From NCBI RefSeq assembly GCF_028475105.1, contig NZ_CP116936.1, forward strand, positions 5,145,501 through 5,209,500: a DNA stretch of 64,000 nucleotides. The letters are read 5' to 3'. Within the stretch, counting starts at the first letter, position 1; each line of letters opens with the position of its first letter. Below are positions 15,991 through 23,181 of this stretch, one piece after another. This DNA is from Micromonospora sp. LH3U1. GTDB taxonomy: Bacteria; Actinomycetota; Actinomycetes; Mycobacteriales; Micromonosporaceae. The notes beneath the pieces are model-generated. The model saw only the letters and a list, made by a program, of their open reading frames with translations. It had not been told where the DNA came from and did not search any database. Both the position numbers and the translations under genes were made by a program.

Positions 15991-16401
15991 GTGCGCCGCA
16001 TCATCACCACCATCGCACTGCTCGGCCTGTCACTCTTCGCGATGCTGGCGCCGACGCCAGCAAGCGCGGCAAGTAGCGTCGAGGTCACGTCCGCGACCCT
16101 CGTCGCGCGAGGCGTCGCCGTGGACGTCACCCTCACCGTGACCTGCCCGGCCGGCATGTCCGGCGCGACTGAGCTGATCATCAGGCAGCGGTCCGGCAAC
16201 AGGGTCGCCTACGCGGGCGGCTGGGCGCCTCTCAACAGCTGCACGGGCGAGCCTCAAGCCGTGCAAGGGCGGGCCTGGGTAGAGGGCGGCGGGCTGGTCC
16301 TCCACAAGGGTGTGGCGCTGATCAGCGGAGGTTTCGAGCTGTGCAACCAGGACGTCTGTGACTACCCGCAATTCGAACAGACGTTCCGCATCACCCGCTG
16401 A
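15991..16401 (+). CDS. small secreted protein of unknown function
   Basis: A 136-residue precursor beginning with a clear signal peptide, MRRIITTIALLGLSLFAMLA, with likely cleavage after ASA. The mature 109 residues are beta-rich (VEVTSATLVARGVAVDVTLT) with four cysteines, in TCPAG, NSCTG, LCNQ and VCDY, probably forming two disulfides. The overall look is immunoglobulin-like, but I cannot assign a family. The GTG start has AGGAGG at ideal spacing. It is convergent with the DUF6244-like gene. Confidence 0.75.
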   Translation: MRRIITTIALLGLSLFAMLAPTPASAASSVEVTSATLVARGVAVDVTLTVTCPAGMSGATELIIRQRSGNRVAYAGGWAPLNSCTGEPQAVQGRAWVEGGGLVLHKGVALISGGFELCNQDVCDYPQFEQTFRITR

Positions 16402-16477
16402 ACATGTGGAACCGACGGTCGCAAGGTGACGTTGACCGCCGCGGGTGGCTGGTGGGCTGCGCTGCCACCACCCGTGG

Positions 16478-16741
16478 TCAATTTCCCAGCGCTCGGACCT
16501 TGGCGATCGTCTCCTGCACATGCTGCTTGGCCGGGTCGCCGCCCTGGGACGCCTGCGCGAGCGCCTGACGGTACGCATCGATCATGCCGACCAGCGGACC
16601 GGCGGCCACACCCTCCAGCGCTCCGGCGACGAGCGCCCGCGCCTCGGCCGCATCCTGCGCTGCCGCCGCGGTCTTGGCCTTCGCCTCGTCCAGCTTCTGC
16701 GACGCCGCCGCCAACCTCGCGATGATCTGTGCTGCGCTCAC
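16478..16741 (-). CDS. DUF6244-like small helical protein
   Basis: An 87-residue protein, almost entirely helical: SAAQIIARLAAASQKLDEAK followed by Ala-rich coiled coil, ALVAGALEGVAAGPLVGMI and a C-terminal helix ending TIAKVRALGN. This pattern resembles the DUF6244 proteins of Micromonosporaceae, for which no function is known. GTG 16741 has GGAGGTG upstream; a longer frame to 16843 lacks support. Confidence 0.65.
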   Translation of the reverse strand: MSAAQIIARLAAASQKLDEAKAKTAAAAQDAAEARALVAGALEGVAAGPLVGMIDAYRQALAQASQGGDPAKQHVQETIAKVRALGN

Positions 16742-16868
16742 GCGCACCTCCCCCTGGTCGACCATCGCCTCCACCACCGCACCGGCGGAGACCACATGGG
16801 AGCGTACGAGATCCACGCACCCAGCGCGACCACGTGCTCGCACGGTCCCCGCGCCCCGCGCCCCGCGC

Positions 16869-16937
16869 CGATCTTGCAGTTTCGGTCGCCGAGATGCGTG
16901 GAATGCCCCCTACGTCGAGGCAGCAACTGCAAGATCG
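16869..16937. repeat. palindromic repeat element 1 (13-bp arms)
   Basis: CGATCTTGCAGTT (16869-16881) is repeated in inverse as AACTGCAAGATCG (16925-16937), with 43 bases between. The arms resemble a palindromic element I associate with intergenic regions of Micromonospora-type genomes. It lies upstream of the DUF6244-like gene, next to a second such element. Confidence 0.65.
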
Positions 16938-16959
16938 CGGAAGGGCGCAGACCGGTGCC

Positions 16960-17037
16960 CGCCGATCATGGAGGCGTGGTGCCTTAATTGTCGCTATAAC
17001 GGTTACTTCGTCGCCCACCACAACTCCATGATCGGCG
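16960..17037. repeat. palindromic repeat element 2 (22-bp arms)
   Basis: The 22-base arm at 16960-16981 (begins CGCCGATCATGGAG) matches the inverse of 17016-17037 (ends CTCCATGATCGGCG) with two mismatches; the 34-base centre is unusually AT-rich for this window (TTAATTGTCGCTATAACGG). It looks like a MITE- or REP-type element. Its right arm ends 31 bases before the first usable start of the next gene, and may have displaced that gene's original 5' end. This and element 1 are the recognisable content of the gene-free stretch 16742-17068. Confidence 0.7.
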
Positions 17038-17068
17038 AGGCCGGTACGCGGATCTGCTCGCCGGGGCT

Positions 17069-17326
17069 TTGCTGGTCGCGGTGCGGCGGCGGTTCGTCGC
17101 CGGGCAGGATCGGGCGCCGGTGATCCGGTTCGTGGCATCCGTCCGGGAACGCTACGACGCCACCGGGCGCGACGTCGAGCCGGCCCTGGCCGAGGCCCTG
17201 GTCTGGGCGGCGGTCGGTGAGCGTCCACCGGTGCCGGGCAGCGCGGCGGCGATCGTCGCCCAGACAGTGTTGCTGCTCAGCCTGCTCGAGGACGAGGGTC
17301 TCACCGAGAGCCGATCAGGAAACTGA
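17069..17326 (+). CDS. hypothetical protein, possibly 5'-truncated
   Basis: 85 residues from a TTG codon: LLVAVRRRFVAGQDRAPVIR, then VERYD-like sequence, EPALAEALVWAAVGERPPVP and AAIVAQTVLLLSLLEDEGL. Coding-like sequence in the same frame extends upstream through GRYADLLAGALL to about 17039, but no start codon or ribosome site is found before the palindromic repeat that ends at 17037. The gene may have lost its start when the repeat inserted. The family is unknown to me. Its 3' end overlaps the convergent TDT gene by 12 bp. Confidence 0.5.
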   Translation: MLVAVRRRFVAGQDRAPVIRFVASVRERYDATGRDVEPALAEALVWAAVGERPPVPGSAAAIVAQTVLLLSLLEDEGLTESRSGN

Positions 17327-18484
17327 GGGCGGCAGGAAGATCCGGCCCCGGGCCGACTCCCGCGCGGTACGCGACGCCACGGTCAGCCAGGCGGCGACCA
17401 GCAGCACGTAGCCGGCCACCGCGGCCCACCGGAAGAGCACGGCATCGGTCCGCAGCGCGAGGCCACTCGTGCCGGTGACGACGGTGCCGAACGGGAAGGT
17501 GAAGCTCCACCAGGTGAGCGAGAACGGCAGGCGCGCTCGGGCGGTGCGGACCGTCACCGCGGCGGCGATCGCCAGCCACATCATGGCGAATCCCCAGGTG
17601 GGCAGGCCGTAGAAGAGGGCCAGCGCCTGTGCGGCCGACCCGTAGGGTGCGGGCAGCGCGAGGGGCGCGGCGTTGCCGAGCAGGTTGGCGGCGGTCACCG
17701 ACTGCCCCAGTGGTCCGAGGACGATCCAGAGCGTGGGCACCATGGCGGCGGGGCCGATCCCGTGGTGGACGAGCCGCTGCCAGATCTGGCCGACGATGAT
17801 CAGAGTGGCGAAGAGGCTGATGCCGAACATGGCGTAGCAGGTGAGCAGCAGGGTGAGCCGGATCTGGCCGGCCGGCGCGTACGGGACGAGCAGCGCTCCC
17901 GTCGCGGCGGACACCATCGGCGGTACCACCGGCATCAGCCATCCGCCGAACGCCGCGTCCGGCGCGATGCGGTGGCTGGTCATCATCTTGTACGGGATCC
18001 AGGCGCTGGTGGCGAGGCCCAGGATGGTGCCGCCGACCCACAGCACGGTGTCCACGGCGAGCGCGGCGGGCAGGCCGATCCAGTCCCGGCCCAGGATGAG
18101 GGTGCCCGCGCCGACCGTCAGGAGCGCCATCGCGGGGGCTCCCCAGAACTGGGCCAACACAGGGTTCTCCGCGTAGCTCCGCGCCGTCGCGGGATGGCGG
18201 GTCCAGTGCACCGCCCAGGCGGCAGTCAGCGCGACGAGCAGGAGGGCGGCCAGCGCCCACACGACGGTGGCGGCGGCCCGCAGCCCCGCCACGTGCACGG
18301 GCAGTGTGGCGGCGGCGTTCGCCACGATGCCGGTCCCCATGATCGACGCGTACCAGTTCGGGCCCAGGTTGCCGAAGAGCTGCGACGGGTGCTCCAGGTC
18401 GCGGAGCAGCCCTCCGGCCAGCCGTACCGGGGCGGGGCCGGCGGCCGGTGGGGCGTCCGGTGAGGCGGGGAGGAGCGTGGTCAT
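17315..18484 (-). CDS. TDT-family (TehA/SLAC1/Ssu1-like) transporter
   Basis: A 389-residue membrane protein with about ten hydrophobic helices of the tellurite-resistance/dicarboxylate transporter (TDT) family. The opening LFGNLGPNWYASIMGTGIV is the family hallmark; later helices include LLLTCYAMFGISLFATLIIV and FAMMWLAIAAAV. Members move C4-dicarboxylates, sulfite or other anions. The divergent LysR gene, 70 bp away, is a likely regulator; the same pairing occurs with sulfite exporters, so sulfite is one possibility. Substrate undetermined. Confidence 0.85.
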   Translation of the reverse strand: MTTLLPASPDAPPAAGPAPVRLAGGLLRDLEHPSQLFGNLGPNWYASIMGTGIVANAAATLPVHVAGLRAAATVVWALAALLLVALTAAWAVHWTRHPATARSYAENPVLAQFWGAPAMALLTVGAGTLILGRDWIGLPAALAVDTVLWVGGTILGLATSAWIPYKMMTSHRIAPDAAFGGWLMPVVPPMVSAATGALLVPYAPAGQIRLTLLLTCYAMFGISLFATLIIVGQIWQRLVHHGIGPAAMVPTLWIVLGPLGQSVTAANLLGNAAPLALPAPYGSAAQALALFYGLPTWGFAMMWLAIAAAVTVRTARARLPFSLTWWSFTFPFGTVVTGTSGLALRTDAVLFRWAAVAGYVLLVAAWLTVASRTARESARGRIFLPPSVS

Positions 18485-18524
18485 GTCACCACACTCACTC
18501 CGGCACGCACGATCAACCAGGGGT

Positions 18525-18536
18525 TATCTCCTGATA
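18525..18536. promoter_or_regulatory. LysR-type site TATC-N4-GATA
   Basis: TATC-TCCT-GATA is a perfect inverted repeat in the 70-bp gap between the TDT gene and lysR-type gene, centred about 24 bp before the regulator's ATG. It fits the size of a LysR recognition half for autoregulation and divergent control. Confidence 0.5.
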
Positions 18537-18554
18537 CATCCATAGACTGGGCCT

Positions 18555-19484
18555 ATGCCCCTTCCCAGTCGGGTCGCCGACCTCGCCGCGTTCGACCTGC
18601 TGCTGTCCGTGGCGCATCTGGGGAGCGTCGGTGCGGCGGCCCGCGCGCACCGCATCAGCCAGCCGTCCGCCAGCGCCCGCATTCGTGGCTTGGAAAGCCG
18701 GCTGGGCGTCGCGTTGCTACAGCGCTCGGCGCGGGGCTCGCAGCTCACCCGCGAGGGGGCACTGGTGGCGGAGTGGGCGCGTACCGCGGTGGACGCCGCC
18801 GCCGCGCTGGAAGCCGGGCTCACCTCGCTGCGCGTCGCGCGGGACAGTCTGCTCCCGGTCGCCGCGAGCCTCACCATCGCGGAGTATCTGCTGCCCCGGT
18901 GGCTCGCCGCGCTGCACAGCACCGCACCCGCCATGTCGGTCTCGTTGACCACCGGCAACTCCGACGAGGTCGCCGCGGCGGTGCTGGGCGGCGCGGTTGC
19001 GCTCGGCTTCATCGAGAGCCCGGAGGTCCCCACTGGGCTACAGAGTCGAACCGTGGCCCGGGACACGCTGACCGTCATCGTCGTCGGCCGCCACCCGTGG
19101 GCCCGCCGGCGGTCGGGAATCACCCCGCCGGAGTTGGCCGCCACCTCCCTGGTCAGCCGGGAGGAGGGCTCGGGCACCCGGCGTCACCTCGAACACGCCC
19201 TGTCCCGACAGGCTGGCCTCACCCTCGCGCCCCCGGTGCTGCAACTGTCGTCGACCACCGCGATCAAGGCCGCCGTCCTGGAAGGCGTCGCTCCGGCGGT
19301 ACTCAGCTCACTGGTGGTGGCCGGCGAGATCGCGGCAGGGACACTGCATCCGGTGCCGGTCATCGACCTCGACCTGAACCGCACCCTGCGGTTGGTCTAT
19401 CCCAGGGGCCGCGCCCTGACCGGGCCGGCCCGCGACCTCGCCACGATCGCCACCCGACTGGCCGACGCTGGTGGCACGGCCTGA
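18555..19484 (+). CDS. LysR-family transcriptional regulator
   Basis: A 309-residue LTTR. The N-terminal winged helix reads FDLLLSVAHLGSVGAAARAH, RISQPSASARIRGLESRLGV and LLQRSARGSQLTREG; the periplasmic-binding-like effector domain follows from about residue 95 (VAASLTIAEYLLPRWLAAL). It is divergent from the TDT transporter gene, which is its probable target. Effector unknown. Confidence 0.92.
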   Translation: MPLPSRVADLAAFDLLLSVAHLGSVGAAARAHRISQPSASARIRGLESRLGVALLQRSARGSQLTREGALVAEWARTAVDAAAALEAGLTSLRVARDSLLPVAASLTIAEYLLPRWLAALHSTAPAMSVSLTTGNSDEVAAAVLGGAVALGFIESPEVPTGLQSRTVARDTLTVIVVGRHPWARRRSGITPPELAATSLVSREEGSGTRRHLEHALSRQAGLTLAPPVLQLSSTTAIKAAVLEGVAPAVLSSLVVAGEIAAGTLHPVPVIDLDLNRTLRLVYPRGRALTGPARDLATIATRLADAGGTA

Positions 19485-19519
19485 TGCACAGGTTGGTCGC
19501 GCCGACGCCATCAGACGGG

Positions 19520-20503
19520 TCAGCGTAGGCCGCGGACCAGCAGCAGGTAGGCGCAGTAGGCCATCGGCACCAGCAGGAAGCAGATCAGGAACCCGAGCGG
19601 CAGGTAACGCGGCGGGGTGCCGGCGACCATGGCGGGTCTCCCCCATCGGCCCAGCACCAGGTACCCGCCGAAGAACGCCACCGCCGGCAGCCCCGCACAG
19701 ATCCACGCTCCGAGGGTGAACCCGTCGACCAGGCCGACCCCGGAGGCGAGCACCAGGGCCAGCACGAGCACCCCGGCGGCAGCCCCGCACCCGGCGTAGA
19801 CGGCGACCGCCCGGGCCAGCGGTGACCACGTCGGCAGGAGCGCCGGACGCTGGGCCAGCACCTCCGCCTGCTGCCCGTGCCGGTCGGCCTCGTCGGCCAT
19901 CCGCCGGGCCAGCTCCAACTCCACCGCCGGGTCGGCCGGCGCCGCGCGCTGCGCCGGCACCCCGACGCCCGCCGGGCTCACCGCCGTCGGCAGCGCCAGC
20001 CGCGCCTCCCCCGCCGGCAACCGGGGGTACGCCCCGACCCCCGCCCGCCCCGGCGCGGCTGCGCCGGCGGATGCCCCGTCCCCCGTTCCGGGTGCGGTAG
20101 AGGGGCCGAACCCCGCAGCGAAGCCCGAACCAGAACCGGCAGCCGACACCGAGCCAGAGTCCGAGCCGGCAGCCGGCATGGAGCCGGAGTCGGCAGCGGA
20201 GGCCGAACCGGGGCCGGACGGTGGGCCGGGCCAAGTGGTGGCCTCGCCCGGCGCCGCCGTCCCCTGGCCAGGACCAGAGGCAGGGCCTGAGCCAGGAGGC
20301 GGGGATGGCTGGTCGATGCCGATTGCGCGGCCGAGCTGGTCGAGGCGCTGCCCCTGGGCAGTCAGCCTCTGCTGGAGGTAGTCGGCGGCGGCGTGCAGGT
20401 CCCGGCGGCGCGCGGACTCGGCGGCGGCGTGCTGCTCACCGGCGCGGTGCCGCTCGGAGAGCTGTCGGGCCAGCGCCGCGTACTCCTCGAAGGACACTGT
20501 CAC
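19520..20503 (-). CDS. coiled-coil, Pro/Ser-rich linker, multi-pass membrane protein (third gene of the receptor/FtsK-like operon)
   Basis: A 327-residue protein. Residues 1-70 are a charged coiled coil (FEEYAALARQLSERHRAGEQ). Residues 70-190 are a low-complexity Pro/Gly/Ser/Ala linker with Gly-Ser repeats. Residues 190-327 hold four membrane helices, for example YAGCGAAAGVLVLALVLASG, TLGAWICAGLPAVAFFGGYL and LGFLICFLLVPMAYCAYLLL. The GTG start overlaps the preceding ATPase gene's stop as GTGA. I recognise no family. Coupling suggests it acts in the same membrane complex as the ATPase and the receptor. Confidence 0.75.
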   Translation of the reverse strand: MTVSFEEYAALARQLSERHRAGEQHAAAESARRRDLHAAADYLQQRLTAQGQRLDQLGRAIGIDQPSPPPGSGPASGPGQGTAAPGEATTWPGPPSGPGSASAADSGSMPAAGSDSGSVSAAGSGSGFAAGFGPSTAPGTGDGASAGAAAPGRAGVGAYPRLPAGEARLALPTAVSPAGVGVPAQRAAPADPAVELELARRMADEADRHGQQAEVLAQRPALLPTWSPLARAVAVYAGCGAAAGVLVLALVLASGVGLVDGFTLGAWICAGLPAVAFFGGYLVLGRWGRPAMVAGTPPRYLPLGFLICFLLVPMAYCAYLLLVRGLR

Positions 20504-23029
20504 CGTTCCCCGTCCAGCTCGTGCCCGTCGCCGACGAACGGGACGATCAGCCGTGTGCGCTGGTCGTGCCGGTCGATCAGCAGCGCCCGATCGGCGCGGG
20601 GCGTGTAGGTCAGGTCGTGCGTCCCGAGGTGCAGGGCCAGCTCGGCCCCGGGCACGTTGAGCGCGACCATGCAGGCGACGTCGTCGCGGTTCTGGCTGCC
20701 ACCGAGGTCGTCGGCGAGTCGGCGCAGCCCACGCCACCAACCGAGCAGGTGCACCCCCTGCCCGGGGCCCTGGCGCAGGAGTGTGCGCAGGTCGTCCAGG
20801 CCGGAGCGGAACGTGCCCGGGTCGGTGGCCCCGAGGATCGGCGCCGCGGCGTCCATGCCGAACACCACCAGGTATTCGCGGCCGTCGGGCTCGGCGGCCA
20901 GCGTGGCGATCCGGTCGCGCAGACCGGCCGCGTCGAGCCGCTGCACCGGGTGGCCGGCGGCTCGTAGGACGGTTTCGGTGTCGTCGGCGACCGCGTCGGC
21001 GGCGGTCACCAGGGAGGCCAGCTGGAACCGGGCGTCACCGGGGGTGTGCTGGCGGGCCAGACTCAACGTCGCGGCGCGCAGCACGTCCGCGCCGGTCGGT
21101 GCGGTGCCCACCACGGCGAGGTGCCGGCCGGGGGTGGTGTCCATCAGGAACAACGCGGTGGTGCCGTCCACGTCGACCGTCCGGCCGACCAGGGCCATCG
21201 GGCGCCGGCCACCGGGGCGCAGCCCGGCGAAGGTGGGGTCGTCCTCGACCCGCGCAGCCTCGTACCCCTTGAAGACCGCCGGTGCCCGCGAGCCCGGCGG
21301 GCGGGCCTGCCACAACTCGTGGCGCAACGCGGCGAGGTCCGCGGCGGCGGCGTGCGCGTCGGGGAAACGCAGCACGGTGTCGGCGCCGACCGCGCCGGCG
21401 GCGGTGTTGACCACGGCGGAGCCGACCGGCAGGCCGCGGCGGCGTCGTTGAGCTGATCGAGCACCCCGCCGCCGCCGGGCAGCGCCACCCGCAACGCGAA
21501 CTGCCCGAAGATCGCCTCGGCCCGCCCGTAGAGGGCCTCGATGCCGGTCATGCTCTGGCTCGCCAACACCAGGTGGATGCCGTACGAGCGGCCCTTGCGG
21601 GCCAACTCCTCCAGTAGGTCGACGGACTCGCGGGCCAGCGCGTCGTTGCCGGCGAGCAGCACGTGGAACTCGTCGATGACCGCCACGATGCGCGGCAGCG
21701 GATTGTCCCGGGGCAGGTCGGCGAGCTTGGTGACGCCGTGTCGTTTGAGTGCGGTGGCCCGGCGCTGTGCCTCCCGGCGCAGCTCACGCAGCACGGCGAG
21801 ACCGTACTCGCGGTCGGATTCGATGCCGACCGCACGGGCGTGCGGCAGCCAGGACGGGTCCCGACCGGTGGGCACGAACTCGGTGAAACTCACGCCCTCC
21901 TTGAAGTCGAGCAGGTAGAGCTGCAACTCGGCCGGCGAGTAGCGGGCGGCCAGCCCGTAGAGGACGTCGAGGAGGAAGACCGTCTTGCCAGCACCGGTGC
22001 GCCCGCCGACCAGCCAGTGCGGGGTGGCGTCGTCGAAGGCGAGCGTCAGCGGGACCGCGCCGGCTCGGCCGATCACCGTCCGTAGACCGTTGCCGGCGGA
22101 CTCGGCCCAGCGCCGCTCGGGCAGCAGATCCGTGAAGGGCAACGCGTCGGCGCGACGGGTGGCGGTGCCGAGGTGCTCGGCGAGCGCGCGTACCGAGGCG
22201 GGCGGCGGGTCGCCGTCGAGCAGGACGGGTGCGGCGAGCCCGCTGCCGTCGGCGCTGAACGGCAGGCCGGGCGGGTCACCGACGTACGCGTACCCCTGAT
22301 GGAGTCGCACTGCGGTGGTGCCGCCCAGCGGCGGCGCGGTCTCGCCGGGCAACCGGGACGGGTGACCGGCGAGCAGCACGCAGACGGCGGCGGCCGGGCC
22401 GGCGTGGGTGAGCGCGGCGAGCCGGGCCAGCTCGCGCGGCGGGGGCGCGGCGGTGGCGACCACCACCAGCAGGGGCCGGGCGGCGGGCTGGCCGTGCTGC
22501 GCGGCGCGGGCGTGCTGCTCGGCGGCGTCCAGCAGCGCGGCCACCTCGGCCTCGCCGGTGGCCGGCGGGTCGAGCACCCCGGCGTCGAGCAGGGGCGCAA
22601 CGGGCCGAAGGTGGCGCCCAGCGCGGCGGTGTCGAGGCCGGCGACCCGGACCTGACCGGGCGGTGCGGTGGCGACCAGTCGCAGCACCAGCGCCCGCAGC
22701 AGCCCGGCGACCTGTGGGTCCCGGGCATCGGTGTCCAGGGCCAGGTGGTGGCCGCCGCCGAGCGGGACCAGCACCGGGAAGCCGCCGTCCGAGGTGGACG
22801 CCTCGCCGATCCGCACCGCGGTCGGCTCGTCGGTCAGCGGCGTGGCGCCCGGGGCGGGAGTGGCCAGGGTGCCGCCGAGGCGGGCGAGGCGGGCCACCAG
22901 CTCATCGCCGCCGACCGGCGCGACGACAGTCTCTGCCGTGCCGAGCGCGCTCCGGGCCGTGTCCAGGTGCGCCCGGGCCGCCCGGTGGGAGTTGACCGCC
23001 TGCCCGTACGCCGACGCGAGCCTGCCCAA
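20500..23029 (-). pseudogene. FtsK/SpoIIIE (HerA-like) ATPase gene, broken by two single-base losses
   Basis: The protein reads in three successive frames. Frame 1 (23029 to about 22595) gives a helical N-terminus (YGQAVNSHRAARAHLDTARS) and a degenerate first ATPase-like domain. Frame 2 (about 22592 to 21435) has Walker A LVGGRTGAGKTVFLLDVLYG, LLDFKEGVSFTEF, Walker B RIVAVIDEFHVLLAGND and LLEELARKGRSYGIHLVLAS. Frame 3 (about 21435 to 20500) is the C-terminal part, ending DGHELDGER. Restoring one base in the GGGG run at 22592-22595 and one near 21431-21440 gives 844 codons. The TTG start is uncertain. FtsK/HerA proteins pump DNA or protein; this one lacks the long FtsK membrane region. Either a real pseudogene or sequencing error. 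Confidence 0.8.
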
Positions 23030-23110
23030 CCTGTGCCCCCAACGCCAACGGCCGTCTGGTCCCAGGAACCCTAACGGACACCGGTGGCACCCGGACAGTC
23101 CTGCGAGGAC

Positions 23111-23181
23111 GTGTCACGCCGGGCCGGTCACGCCGGGCCTTGCACGCCTCGCCGGTCACGCCTTGCCGGTCACGCCTTGCC
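23111..23181. repeat. short tandem repeat GGTCACGCC-type at end of receptor gene
   Basis: Two exact 14-bp copies of GGTCACGCCTTGCC (23154-23167 and 23168-23181) follow two diverged copies starting at 23112 and 23126. The receptor gene's stop codon lies inside the last copy, so repeat change can alter its C-terminus and the spacing to the ATPase gene. Confidence 0.7.

Noticed and set aside
16441..16477. Hairpin between the secreted protein and DUF6244-like genes
   Set aside because: Only a 7-bp interrupted stem (CGGGTGG/CCACCCG); too weak to call a terminator.
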